Below, piece by piece: positions 38,626 through 52,822 of a DNA stretch of 64,000 bases. The position numbers and the translations under genes were made by a program. Each line of letters begins with the position of its first letter. Position 1 is the first letter of the stretch. The notes under the pieces were generated by a model, which saw only the letters and a program-made list of their open reading frames with translations, searched no databases and was not told where the DNA came from. Origin of the DNA: Linepithema humile (Eukaryota > Arthropoda > Insecta > Hymenoptera > Formicidae); assembly GCF_040581485.1 (NCBI RefSeq), contig NC_090134.1:19707501-19771500 (forward strand). The letters are read 5' to 3'.

Positions 38626-41600
38626 GACTCCTACCCTGCCGCCCCCCTCTCTTTGCCTCAACCTCTTGGTCGACAACTGAAATATTAATCATGACTTACA
38701 CATGGTGTTCCGGGACTAGGGGCATTCTCCGTCTGCATTATTAAGTGACCTTGCGCACGAGTTACGCTAGGTAGGCTCAGCCCTTATTCCGCAAAACGAA
38801 TATGGATGTGCGGTTCGCGTTGTTATTATTCCGATGTTAAGGTCCGTTGCAATATTTTGTCGATGTTCACCGGGCAGATCGTGTAATCGCATGCCAGGGC
38901 TTTCCCCCGTGAACATTTAACATTTTACTATGTAAAACGTGCACGAATATAATCCGCGCGGATAAGAATTGAATAAAATTAATACGTATAATGTAGATTT
39001 TTTAAAAGCCATAGAAAGTAATGATTGCATTTGTATTATAAAAAGCTGACACGTTTATTTAATGTCGTTGCTTTTCAATCTTAGTTTATTAATTAAACAT
39101 TTTACTGGTACATTACTCGGTTTCTTTATGAATCTACAAATAGATTTGAAACAAAAATAATAAATAGTAACGTTTCGACTCGATCCCGCCGTCTCTTTTA
39201 CACGAAAATAAAATTTTTATTCTTGTATTCCCAAAGGTTCGCGCGGAAAAATGAAAGTTCATTAAAACCAGCATGGTTTATCGGCTTTTCGCTCGGATTT
39301 CTCGGGCCTCTAGAGTGTTCTCGTTCTAGGAAGCGATTTATATCTCTTTTTTTTTTCTTTTTTCATTGCAACGATATCAACGAGATAGTGGCGCAGACAT
39401 ACTCGAGTATTTCGATATCGCGTAACGTTTGCTCGATACCTGCGAGTTACTCCGCGCTTCAAATCCATTTGGACGGCGGTAATGCACGTTAAACGTCGTA
39501 AAATTATCTCGATATAATTACTCGTGTTAAATAGCGACGATTGTGCCGGTAGTTGAGCGCCCGACGCAGTGCGTATCCTTTTAGGAATTAATTCAGTAGT
39601 ATTCGAAGGACTTCAAAGCGAGCGAATAATAGCAGTGCTGCTTATGCATCTGACGAGATATGCGACCGCAGAAATGGGCACGGCGACTATAAGTGACAAA
39701 CCGACTCACGAGTAATAGGGGATGATGCGACGGACGATACCGGTAGATTTGCAGCTTGAAACAATTTGCCCGCACAGTAGACGCGTATCGCTACAATGGA
39801 ACATCTCGATTAATGTGTAGTAATAGTCTAGATAATCGCCAGTTTGATATCGATTCGCTCTAACTTGTCTGCTAGAATATTGTTTGTATCATAACGTACA
39901 GATATAGAAGAAATTATATTAATTTATTAGATCAACAAACTCTTAGAAGGCATATTTAAAAAACATTTTTTCGCAAAAATATTGCATTTTGACAGTGTAA
40001 TGTAAGTATCCATAAAAGATTTCATGAAAATAATAATTAGTGTAAGGGTGAAGTTTATACTATCATATAAAAAGAGTATCTATAATAATTCTTGTACAGA
40101 GATCTTTCAAAATCAGTGCACCATTATAGATAATTCACAATAGCTCTCTTAGCGTTAAATCCTCCCACGTGACGCAACTAAGTTACACCTGCGTCGTCTC
40201 GTGTGCCACTATCTTCTTTGGATTCGATCCAGACGACAGAGGATGTGGCAAACTGCTAATAGGAGGGGAGTTTTAAATGCGCGTAACGTAATAACGCGTG
40301 CATTAGGCGACTACTATGGCGTCGGTGGCGTCTGCGGCGGCGACAACGATAGTAGACCCATTCTCCGTAAGGGGTAGTTTGCCTGACAACTCGATTATAC
40401 GATACTGCAGGGCTGAGTGGCAAGTGGTGATATATGGTGCGCATATACACGCCGGGCTGCCTCTGAAGTCACTTAAAATAATGAGAAACCCGGTATCGGG
40501 TACCACGCTTGTTTTCCCCCCCTCTCTTTTTCCTTTTTCTTTCCTTCATCGACGGCATTTACTCGCGAGTATTGGGCGCGACAGACTTAGTGGCGAACTG
40601 ATCTGCCCGGTAAAACTTCGCCGTCAGTCTTTACCCGCGCGGCTAATCGACGATGAATTATAAATCATATAAATTACTTAAATAATCAACGGAGTGATAG
40701 AAAAAGATGGACGTTTTTTTTATCGAACATAATACGGTCAATATTTGATTTTTGATTCATGACATTATTGGCCGTACAGTTAGTTACGGAATATACAATT
40801 TTATATTTGATGCGTATAAGCAATTTTGAATATTGAGGTGGGCATATTGCATTTCTCGCTGTATCGTAGTTGTGCGAACGCGTGGCACCGGTCGATTTTC
40901 GGATGGACATTCAGATATTTGCATTGAGTCCCGAAACGTAATAACGCGTTTCATTAAATCATGTATATAGATCGTTAGCCATTATTAATTGCCTGCAGCG
41001 GTGTTTGACACTCTATCTCGGTTTCTCCTGTAACCAAATACGCGATAGTGTTAGATATTCGTTATTATACCATCAAACTGTGTCAGTAGCTAAATTGTTG
41101 AAGCTGCCCAACAATCGCTCTGTAAATGTCAAATTGTATACAGTAAATATAATACCAATGTGATCGCTATCTTCTCAGGAAATGCATCGCGTTTCTATCT
41201 GATCCTGATGAAAGCATGATTGAACAATTATATGCCTGCAATTTACGATTGTTAAAAAAATTCAATATCTTCAAGAGCGTGGGATTCCAATATCGCGATT
41301 CTTCTATTCCGTTATAATAGAAAGCGACTTGATTACGCAGTAATAATAAGCAGAGGGAAACATCATTTTCAGTAAATCAAGAGGCACGATTCCCTCGTTA
41401 GGGTAACTTTACCTCCGGCGTGTTTATTTTGCCGATGAGAAGCCACGTCTACGTAAAATGAGAGTGATATTTACGGCGGGGTCGCCCGTCGGTACGTAAT
41501 CCTGAAACGAGCTCTATGATCAAGCGCTGTAGCATAGGAGGAAAAGGAGTTAGTAAGATGAGATACGTATCCGGTTAATAATTTGTGTGTTGTTAGAGTA

Positions 41601-44600
41601 ATTTGGTTGTTGTGTAAGAACAATGGACAAATCTTATAACGTTATTAATATTTATTAAAAAGTTAAATTTCCCAAAAGATAAATTATAATTTACAAATAT
41701 GACATTCTTTATTGCTTTTTATTAATATAATTATAAGAATATAAAAAGGCTTTTTTTTTTGGACGTGTATTTGCACGCGTATGACTGAACGTTGATTTAC
41801 ACTACTTCGTTTTCTTCTAACAGGGCGTAACATCTAATCGATACGACTATTAATCAATCGATAAGCTATTATCACTACTAATGCCAAGAGCATATATTCC
41901 GAACATCGCTTTTACGTGAATAATCGAGGTATCATTTAGCGCGTTATAATTACACACCTCACGTGACGGCGGTGTTAAGGACGAGACAACAGGTACTGTT
42001 ATTGCGCGATAGGATGTTAGGCAGTGGGGGAAGGATTTGTACGAAAATTTATTGGTAATGTATACACGTACATATGTACTGGCACAGCGTGCCGGACCAT
42101 GTTGCGGTGGCGCCTGGTGCAGGATATAGAGCGAGAACATTCAGTCAAGCACACAAGCCTTGTGTCCTGGTGCTTACGGTCATGTAGGCCTACCTTACGT
42201 ATCTCTTCAGCTTGGTTCTACGTTATGCTAATATTGCCGAACCTCAGGTCACGTAATGTTAACACTTTGTATTACACAGTATCAGGTTACACGTTGCAAC
42301 ATGCATATTTTTGCCATTCAAAGCATAAATGAATTAAATCTTGGCTTTTAATTAAAATGAACACAATAGCAAAGAATATTGTGTCATTTATAGTTACGCG
42401 CCTAACATAGAAACGTTTAATCGATGTTGAAAACAATATAATTTAATTGGAATTTATTTTAATTTTAATTGTGGTTTGATGTTATAGATATATAAAAATA
42501 ATCTAGTTTTATTTGTGCCAATAGAGATTTAATAAATTGTAAGATATATAACATTTCATAAATTTTATTTTTAATTATAAAAAAATACCATCTAATATAT
42601 ATATTATTTTATAATAGAGCATTGTGCGACTCTAAAAAAATAGAATAGTGATCGAAACAAGCGTATGTGAAAAATATTTTGTGAACTTAGTTTTTACGCA
42701 AACACGTTAGCGACTGTTCTCGACCGGCGCGGCAGCAAGTTCATCGACAAGATTTATTAAAATTTATCGGAATATTCCCGTTACGTTACGCAATCGGCGC
42801 GACAGGAATTCGATTCGCTGCATTTTAATGAACCATTTGTCGGCAATAGAGTGATTTAAATGGATTGACTGTCTGTAACGCAATTATTCAAGCGATCGCC
42901 CGAAGAGAGAACCTCCCCCTCGTAATTTGACGTTCAAAGCGATTCCCAGACATGTGAATCCCGATAGTCGTGCGATCCGACATCTTTAAATTATTCATTC
43001 CTTCTGATAGCTACGACGCTCGCTAGTGTGCAACTTTCTGGTGTGATGGAATAAGTGGAAACGGTAGACCGTTAGCTTTCTTTTTCGACGAAACTTTCGC
43101 ATTACCTTCTAATGACTGTTGCTTTAACCCATTTTCCAGGCCCGTTGCGAGAACTCCAGATATCTAATCCCGTACGTTAGCGTCTTAGAGTTTCCAACTC
43201 CCACATATATGCCGTTACACTCGAGTAAGGATTCCATTATATAATCTTTGTTCGTACCTAAAACTCTTAATAACGTTTGCGTGCAGATAGTAACTCGGAG
43301 AATATTAGCAACATCGAATCAATTCCGTTTCAATTTGTTTCTCATTTGAAATAATAAGAGAAATGCTACGAGAATTCCAATGTTACACATTTGTTATATC
43401 GCTATAATATGCAAACCTCGAGAGGCGTGAACATGGAAGAAATTTATAAGTTTACCGAGACTTGGTTATACTCGAACTGTAGCGATTTGGTTATATCTTC
43501 GTGAATTCTAAACTCGCTAATCTCTCTATCCGATATCTCGCGTATACCATACGATTACTTCGCGAAGCTGGAACTTCCATCTGACCATTAAAAATTTATC
43601 CATGGCTTAACCTCGGTCTTCTGAAATCCTTGAGAATACATCGGGGCCAAGAGTCCGTGGTATATAGTAACTTGAAAATGCGCGGAGGCCAGATGGAGAG
43701 CTTAAGCGTGGTTAGAAGATCTCAAATTTTAGCTGGGGAAAGCAGTCGGCTTTTAGTTTTCGCTGCCGCACCCATTAATAAGAACAAGCATCGCTGCGAT
43801 ATCTTTGAGTTTGTTTTATTCATTTCGCCCATAACACGTTCCCAATCAACCGCGGGAACGTAACGATGCGTTACGGTGATTTTCGTAAATATTTGACACA
43901 AATATATATCGATGATACGTTCCGCGCGATTGCAACCTCAAGATTTGCATTGCGCCAGTTCATAAACGACAGCGGCGCACGCGTTGCTTTTGATCGATTA
44001 CGCGATTTGTATCGATTTTGGAATTTATCACGGCAAAAGCTGGCCCGAAATATGAAACAATAGACATATATGAATCAATGTATCAATATCCACGTACTGA
44101 ATAACGTATAAACAATATTTGATCAGCGCGAATGGAACGGCTCGATAAACAGATAGGCGTGCACTCGCGTAATAATCCCAGAAACTGCTATCGTATTTAT
44201 TTCGCCGTACGTAAATTACCAATTTATATAATCTCTTGGGAGTAACGCGTGTAGCGTGCCACAGCGTCATCGTATACGTGAGATTACCGCGCGCATTGTC
44301 ATTTCGATGGACAACAACATTTTCCGGAAGGTAGTAAAGCGTGATATGAACCGTTGCCGGTGTAATGAGCTGACAATATAACGTCTAGGCCACCTTGGTT
44401 CAGGCTGGACAAGGAAGACCCCCACGGTCCGGACATCAATATATTGATGACTGTGCGGACGGAGATTAAGAGCTGCCATCTATATCGACGCTTTGGCCCT
44501 CTTGTAACGTGACACATCGGATACCATTAATAAAGAGGCGATACTTTCCTTTCGTGTCTGGCGGAAAGCTATAATAGGTATTTTGATCCGCGCTAAGAAG

Positions 44601-45428
44601 GCAGGGAAGGAGATCTCTTTCCATTGTATCATAGAGATGATAATGACGCGGCATCTATATGCCTGTTGAGAAGCATTCGTAACTACGGCGAAATACGTGA
44701 ATAACATGGAAAATATGACTGAACTGTCGACGACTCACGACGCTTCGCATTGCCAATTACATTTTCGCGCGTTTTTAATTGCAATTATCGGATTATTTCC
44801 GCGGCAGTTTATCATCGATATCGGTGATTATCTCAGAAACGATTAAAATCTTAATATTTATCGCGCACCGTGCTGTGTAAACGACGTGTCGTGAATAAAA
44901 TTCTCGATCGCCTTTCCGTCATTAATTATGACGGAAGCATTGCCAGCAAACGAGAGATAAATTAACGAATGACGAGATTGCGCGATAGCGCCGGCGCGGT
45001 CATCTCTCCGCTCGTAACGAAATCCAAACGCGGAAAACGTGGATTGCACCGTCGCGGAAACTTGCATAATATCGATTTGCAGTAAAGTGCGTATCAAATA
45101 GGCGGGCGGGGAGGCCGGCGCGCGGAAAACAGAATGGGGAAGCTGCGGGCGAGTAAAGGCGAGTCGTTACGTTGTCGGTACATCGCCTCTTTCGATACAT
45201 TTCGAGTGCGGTTACGTGACACTGCGCCGTGCCCACCGAGTCGAGTGGTAGATGGGCTCGAGGAAGGGGGATCGGGTGCAGATACGGGGTAGAGGAAATG
45301 GGAGAATAGGGATGAAAATGGGGTAGAACGACGACGTGAGATCGGGGTGGACTCGGCGCGGAGCGGCAGCGCGGTAATCGGCAGCAAGTGAATTGGAACA
45401 AATGCAGACAGACGTGAGGTGGGCTGCC

Positions 45429-45641
<213 letters not shown>

Positions 45642-45909
45642 TACCGCAACCAAGAAATGTAGTATAAACCGGAGTATCAGTATTAATTGAGTTCGTCTCT
45701 ACCATCGGTGTGCGCAACGTTCCCTACTTTGCTCAACCTCAAGACGAATCGATGAAACGTGGGAATTTCGGAGCAAGGGAGATGACGAAGAAATATAGGG
45801 GAACAGATAACCGAATACCATACGAGACAACTTATGCCAGCTTATTGCATTATTTGGAACTCAATTCGTTATTAGAGCGAAAATGTGTTTACGTTGTGCG
45901 AAGCACATC

Positions 45910-45937
45910 TATATATATATATATATTATATATATAT
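45910..45937. repeat. TA-rich microsatellite
   Basis: TA run with one TT interruption. Confidence 0.93.
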
Positions 45938-46617
45938 CGTAGTGCGAAACAATATTGATATAATCAAATAAGAAACGTCGTCCGCTGTTTTGGATAATAA
46001 TGCGTACGACCGTGAAAGTTATTGTTCGCGAGGCTTCATTTACTTTTCAAAGTGCTCGCCCATTATATTAGGTATTATATTAGAAGGAGGTTGCCGCGCG
46101 CGGCAATCTTGATTTTGGTCTTCGAACGTAATATCCGGCAGTGCTTGTAGACGACGCGAGGAAGTAAAACTAATTTCGTAAATCCTTTAATCTACGCGTT
46201 TGGTGGAAAGCCGAGGCGAGATTAAGGGAAGCGAACTGAATGGGCGAGCTCCCGGGTGTTTGATGGAATATGATGAACGAGGTACGTAAAACTTGGTTAT
46301 TGGTATACCGGATCAAATAGAGGAAAAAAAAACTTACTTTAGTCTGACGCGCCACAATTAAAGCAGTTACGAAAGTCACGCCACGCAATCGGACTTAATA
46401 ACAGAATAGTTGATAACGTTCCTTGTCATTTGCACGTTGCATTCATCGATGCGTAAAATCTGTCCTGGAAGTCTCGCGATCCTTGTTAAAATACGCAACT
46501 TCTCATTAAGTTTACAGATTTTTCTCGTTAATGTTCTTTTAAATTGAAACTCAGGATAACAGGAAACAATCAAATTGAATGCAAATCTTCAAGAAATGGT
46601 TTGTTACATCAATTCGC

Positions 46618-46639
46618 AGTGTTTAACGAGTGTTTAACG
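46618..46639. repeat. 11-bp exact tandem duplication
   Basis: AGTGTTTAACG twice, head to tail. Confidence 0.95.
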
Positions 46640-47010
46640 AAATATTGAGTGAGAGGGGGTGGAGGAAGAGGGAGAAGGAGAGGGTGAGAGGCTGCTTTTA
46701 CGTAACGAAATCAATTATTATTTTATTAAAAATTTTGTGCATTGTTCGATGCTATATTCATCTTTAATCAGTGTTAATGCAATATTTTTAGTTATTGTTA
46801 CTATAAAATGGAAATCTATAATCTATATTATTCCTGTTATAAAATTAATTATTTGATTTACATTTCATGTTAATTTATAAATGACGTTAAGCGTTAAATA
46901 AATATACTTTCTGCAATTTAATAAAACAAGTTATGAGGCGTATCGATGCATTAAAATCGTATCTCTCGCGATGAAAAATTATGTTGGATGGATATCATAA
47001 TGTTACACTG

Positions 47011-47057
47011 CCATTGCAAACAGGATTTGTCCATGCAAACAGGATCAATCATTGATC
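47011..47057. repeat. direct repeat plus 15-bp palindrome
   Basis: TGCAAACAGGAT at 47015-47026 and 47034-47045, followed by GATCAATCATTGATC (47043-47057, seven-base arms). It lies about 360 bp downstream of the 47415-47660 exon's donor. Confidence 0.9.
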
Positions 47058-47414
47058 AGAAGTAGATATCGATATAAAATCAACAACGGAAATGATGGTC
47101 GGCGAAATCACGTTTTCGGCATAGATTCGAACGATTGCAAATATACACGTATACCATTCCGTTGGATGTAACAAACATAGAACTATGGCAGATTTATAAC
47201 ACGTATGAAATATAAATGCAACGTGTATCAATGTAACGAGCCTGTTTTCTTGTCAGTTTATTCGTTAGCACGTGTTTTGTTTTACATAGAACGGAAATGT
47301 AAAATTAACAAAGCACGACGCAGAGATAAATAAAAGACGGAGATAATATACAGAGATGATTAAATGCTTGCTTGTCATGGAAGAATTAAGTTTAAATATT
47401 AGACTTTCACTTAC

Positions 47415-47660
47415 TGCCGTATTGTTGTGCCAAAATGGAGGCAAAGACTTGACCGGGACTACGCGCGCCTCTTGTAACAGACGAGCTCGACACGGGCCCT
47501 ACCGCGTGACGTGCGTTATCTTCATCGTCGCTGCTGGATTGGGCACTAGCTCCATAACCGCGCCGTTCTCTCCATTCCAGGGACCGCTGACGGCGCAGCC
47601 CACGGCCCCCATTTGCATGACCGCGGCCTAACGTGCCCTCGCTGTCCATCACTGCAGCAT
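47415..47660 (-). CDS. teneurin exon, intracellular domain (acidic Ser/Asp cluster)
   Basis: A 246-nt symmetrical phase 1-1 exon. Acceptor is attaacttgtcgcag and donor is gtaagtga. After two bases completing a codon it reads AAVMDSEGTLGRGH, then a basic stretch (GRGLRRQRSLEWRERRG), then SAQSSSDDED, and ends at FASILAQQYG. Vertebrate teneurins carry a similar SSSDESED cluster near the start of the cytoplasmic tail. The RRQR/RERR stretch could act as a nuclear-localisation or phosphorylation region; that is inference, based on reports for vertebrate teneurins that the released intracellular domain enters the nucleus. ATGGAC at residue 4 has a G at +4 and could be an alternative start if the upstream exon is non-coding. 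The exon is GC-rich and the frame is open throughout. Confidence 0.85.
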
Positions 47661-49312
47661 CTGCGACAAGTTAATGACAATTTATGCGACAATGATCGCG
47701 AAAGAAAATAATGAAAACAAAATAGCTACATAAAAGTATTAAAATTAAAATTAAACATTTCTATAGATTCTATTGCATAAAAAATTTTTTTACGATTTGT
47801 GATAGGTTTTTGATAGATAATAATTAAATTCTCTATTGATTTCCGAAGTAGCGGTTGGAAATGTAATAAAAGTGTACCAAATCCGAAAGTTCTTCCGCCT
47901 TTCTGCGCGTCAGAGAATCTTAAGATTTATATGAGAATGTCAAATGGTGAATCAAATGCAACACGAAAACTATTGTATGGAATAACAATGATGCCGTTAC
48001 GTGGAATACCGATAGTATGTCAACGTCGAACAACAGTAACTCATTAGGCATTCACGGCCGTTGCTCGGAATCATTCAGGGCCGAATGAAATCGAATTGCA
48101 TACTGGACATTTGCTGATATTCAATGCAGATAATTCTAGTTTGGACGCTGACAGACTTGTTTGCGTTTGAACCATGAGGCGCGTTAATATGTTCTGTCAG
48201 TTCTAATATATAAAGGAAATAATGGATGTTTTTTTTCGATTTCGATAAAATTTCTAGAAACAAAACATAAGAAAATAATTTTTTATTTATCTGATAAGCG
48301 CAAATATAGAAGAGATATTTTATATGAATAGACATTTTATTATGTTCTTCAATTGAATTTTTTATTTCATGATAAAACTAATAAGGATTTATTATTAATA
48401 CCGATAAGTATTTTTTATCTATTAAATGAAAGTTGAGCTCTAGACGTTCGCAGAATTTTCTTGTTGGTCCTCCTTCGAATAGAGACCTCTATAGATCGAT
48501 AAGATCTTGAATGTGTATGGTGGCAGATAATTGAGTGGTGGATGCCTCTCGAAATTCCCATGGAGACGTTCTCGCTCGCCGTTGCTCTCCCTTGATTGCA
48601 GGGATCGTTGATTGATACTCGAAGGGAGAACCGAACAGTGATGTCTTAAGATCACTCACTGTTCCTTGGACTATGAAATTTCAGTTTAGGACCGATATCA
48701 CAAATGGGTTGGCCGTGTTACGTTTTCTCGGCCACATCTTTGAAGAACAGAATTAATCCATTGCTATTATCGGCGCGCAAAGATAATTCATCGATTGTAT
48801 TTGCACGATTAATAATACGCAATAATTGTGGACTTTCAAACGCGAATGCGAATCTGGCAAAAACAATCTCATAAAGCGATACCGTTTCAATAAAAGAAAA
48901 TAAATACGGCCATTTACCGATGGCTGTATCCGATAGAATTGGTCAGGGAATTTGCTCGACAAATATTATATGAAAATTGAATGAGATGGAAGTAAATTAA
49001 ATTCTGTATACACGGCAAACAAAATTGCGCCGGATCAATTTTGTAAAAGTACAACAACAGTTGTGTAATACTTATACGTCAAATTTATAATTTGCATTTG
49101 ATAAGTACCGTGTTCGCACGCGCTCTGAAAATAATGAGAAGCGAATGAGAAGCTTCATCCCGTTGTAGTTTCAAATCATGGGATCGCTAAACTTAACGAT
49201 TCACGATCAGCGCGAATTTCCAGAAATTTGCAATTATGAACTTTATTTAGAGAGACATTCTACAGCGTCAGGTCTCGAGCGTTAATAAATCTCGATGCGT
49301 CGCAAAACTCAC

Positions 49313-49355
49313 ACGAAGAGTAGGCCGTTCTCTGAAAATGCACACCCTTATGCAT
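49313..49355 (-). CDS. candidate alternative first coding exon of teneurin
   Basis: A minus-strand ATG at 49355-49353 opens MHKGVHFQRTAYSS and runs into a strong donor (TTCGT then gtgagttttg) leaving one base, T. That base is the same and in the same phase as the end of the 57116-57174 exon, so it could splice to 47415-47660 to give the same Tyr junction. The frame stays open upstream of the ATG for about 28 more codons (to about 49440) and no good acceptor is visible there, which suits a first exon. The upstream open frame contains CRGC and CERC. The region is moderately GC-rich, consistent with a promoter. No core promoter motif is clear. Confidence 0.25.
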
Positions 49356-52300
49356 CGTCAGGCACCTCTCACAACCACTTTTCTCACTTGCCTCAATAGC
49401 GACTAACAGGTCGCATCCTCTACACACGAGGGCACTTTACGATGTTTTGTTTTGTCGGCTCTCTTCGTATCCTCCTTCGTTCGCGTAAGTGCGTCGAGCA
49501 TGTGGGCGACTTGTCAAACTGTAAGTGAATCGGAAACCTTCCGCGGTGCGAGTCGAATTAACGAAGAACCCGCAAGCACAGTCGAGTACCCTTTTCCGAG
49601 CAATGCTAGAGAGACGCTAAGAATGATCTCTTGTCAATCTTCGTGATTTCGCATTATTATCTGATATTTTTCATAACCCTGATTCTTAACTGAGCGGCAA
49701 TGAAGCAATTTCACGCGAAGTGGTACTCTATATCACTTGCATTAATTTGACATTCATATCCGGTAATTCCTTTTATCGGCTCTGAATATGACTTTATTCT
49801 CACTTGACAAGTTTTATTTTATTAATTAATGAGTGATGGAAGAACAAGTGCAAGGATAAAAGTTATTCTAAAAATTTTATCGTTTCTATCGTGCATTTAT
49901 TATATATTAATCTATGTAGCTCTCGAAAATATTCATACATTGTTTAAAGTTTGAGAATTATTAGCTTGCGACATCATTTACTTTAAATTGTTTATTAAAT
50001 AAATATTTAATTGCCGAGAAACACTTTTAAAATATTTTATAAACTGTTGTTAACGTAAAAGTTTGGATCCATTATTCTCGAAAATCAATTACAGCTATAA
50101 CATTTTGTAGATAGTTTTCAATAAATCGATGTTTCTAAATTAATTTTGCGCGCATGATTACGGTAAGGTTCGAGACGTGATTTTTTGTATCGCGATAAAA
50201 AGGAAAAATTTTAGGAGGAAAAAATGGATAAAGCAGCATGCATTGTACACGTCCATATTGTGTAGTGTACTGCCTATTTTACGATTGAGAACGACATTCG
50301 TCGTTTTAATAGAAAATTTTTACAAGGGGTCGTAAACATAAAATAGACCATCCTGTCGTGGGGCACTCTTATTGCTATAACTTATAACACATGGCTGATA
50401 ATATAATGGGCCTGCACAATAAGTGCTTTGTGAAGAGGGCTGTCAGGGACTTGCTGACTGCGAGTATGACTTTGCTATTATCGCTTCTGCCTTTAACATA
50501 AAAGCTTAACGTGATATCTTTGAAAGAAAAAGAAAGTGACGCACATTAATCTAATGACCAACTCCAATATCTTGATAATTTAATTCGCGAAAAGGATATG
50601 TTATTTCTTCGTGAAAACATAGTTGGCAAAAACAAAATTTATTTATAAAATTAGTACAATTTAACTTGGGAAAGTTTCATATGACGGAGATAATAGTTAA
50701 AGCTCGTAAGAAAGAATTAAACGTTACGTAAAAGTCTCGCTCTTATCACGTTTCGCGAGTTATCGTGGTTAATAAGACTGCTGCGAAAATGTTCCGACGG
50801 ATTCCAAAGAGGCAAAGTTGGTGCCAAAAATTGTAATCTTATTAGGGGACGCGGTGCACCGGGAAAATTCGTTGGCTGCATTCGATGCCAGATATAAGAT
50901 GAGCATTAGGGTGGAAGTTCTTAATATTGAGGCGCGTCACACGTGTTTATTATTGCCGAGAAATTGTTTCAATTTGTCTTATAATAGGTCAACGTAAATA
51001 GCGCGCGCAAAAGTTTTTCGTTGCTTCTCAACGACAATTCCAAGCTGTTCTCATGAAAGTAACGAACGGGTACAATATCAGATTTTATACAGCGTCGCAC
51101 TTATTGTGCTAAATATTAAACGAAAAATTCATTTTCCGCGGGAGAAATGTAAAATGTTTGTCGGATTTTGCCGCACTCGTGGTGTATCGCGATACTCGTC
51201 GCACCGTAAATATAAATCAGTCTGCACGTGTCGTACGTAACCTCTTAGAAAGGGGTTAAAAAGCCACACGTCTATGTATAACCTGTGCGAAAAGTCGCCT
51301 CGTAATACCTACACTTGAGAATATAGTAGCACTCCGACTTTCAGACCACGAATGCAGTCTTAGAGAAAGCATACTATAAAAGGCTTTAAGAGTTTCCTCG
51401 TGTTCGTGCGAATTGAGTAGGATTTGCATACCACGTCGCGGCGAGAATTTCACGAGAAATGTGGACCGGGTTTTTAAACGGCATCTAATGAAGGTAACAG
51501 TTAGACGACATTGTTCAAGTACGTCACGGTGCCATCCACCTTTAAGGAATGTAAGAAGGGCATCTGAATGCATGAAACATAGAGTGGCGGCCTGTGTAGC
51601 CAGATATGACTCGAGAAAGACTTTTGCATATTCATCGGGCTCGCACGAAACCCTTGCTCGTCAAGGGGACACAGTCTTAAACATTAGGTACACTCACCCA
51701 GCTTCCCACCACCACTACCGACTCGATATCATCGTACCGGATAATTATACAGCTTTAATCTTAATAACGTTTTCGAAGCGCTTGTCGCCGAGCGCTCGTC
51801 GTTCGACTTTGGCGATAGAAATTTGAATACGCGTTAATTATAGCATACATAGCTATTTATAATTTAAATAACGCACACCGCATGCGCAGGAACAAATTTA
51901 CTTTGTGCTCAACGCGTGGATTTCTCGGCGCTTTGCCATACTAATTCATAATGCATAGAATTGCATTATGTACGGTGCACTGAATAGAAGATATTACCGA
52001 TGTATGTATTTAACGTAACAAACGTTCTTCCCCGGTAAGCAAAGAGACTGTCGATTACTCATCTCTGATTTTCTTGAAATATTCCTGTCTCGCAAATTTT
52101 GAATAAGAGAAATTTTCCTGCACGGTGTTTTTCATTTGCATATTTTTAAAATGATTATTTGTTTTTACAAACACGATATTATGAAACATGGAACATTTTT
52201 TCATTACGAATGCGTCTCGGGGAAGGTTGAAAAGTACATGAAAATCCTGACACTTTGCCGAAATTGGTCTAAACACGGCCGTCAATCATCCCCGTGGGTC

Positions 52301-52717
52301 AAATAGATAGCGCGATGAAGAAAATTGCACGGCAGCGGCGGCCTCCGCGGCATTTTGCGGTGCAGAATGTCAATTAAACGGCGTGGCCGATTAACCATAA
52401 CCGAAACCTCGACAAAGGCTGGAGCGTGCACGGTTTCGCACTCCGGCGGGTTCATCACGCGATAATTTATATGGTAATTCCAGGGACGTAATAAGTCCCC
52501 CTCGGCAAACTCCGGCTGCCACTACACACGATCCTCCGGTGCGGCCGCGGCGTCCTGCGTTGACCCCGGCGCGGCGTTCCATCGGGAGAGGATGGCCTGC
52601 CATGTACACATCATTACTAAAAGCGGTCATCGATTCATCGGAGTTCGACCACCGGCCGTGCCCACCGACCGATCCGCCGTGGTAGCGTTGTGCGCGTCAG
52701 TGCATAGACGAGTTGAC

Positions 52718-52725
52718 GTATATGC

Positions 52726-52760
<35 letters not shown>

Positions 52761-52822
52761 TGTGTGTGTATATGCATAGAGTATGCATATATATATATAT
52801 ATGTATATATGTATATATATTC
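52718..52822. repeat. AT/AC compound microsatellite with palindromic core
   Basis: TA runs flank a perfect inverted repeat centred at 52760/52761 (ACACACACA then TGTGTGTGT), with TATGCATA on the outside. Prone to cruciform formation. Confidence 0.95.

Noticed and set aside
41963..41995. 33-nt minus-strand phase 1-1 segment encoding PVVSSLTPPS
   Set aside because: The acceptor tract is interrupted by purines and the donor is moderate. Several such short segments arise by chance.
51413..51826. 137-codon plus-strand open frame opposite a 105-codon minus-strand one
   Set aside because: No domain recognised, and both strands are open, which suggests chance. A strong minus-strand donor at 51699 has no good acceptor in a fitting phase.
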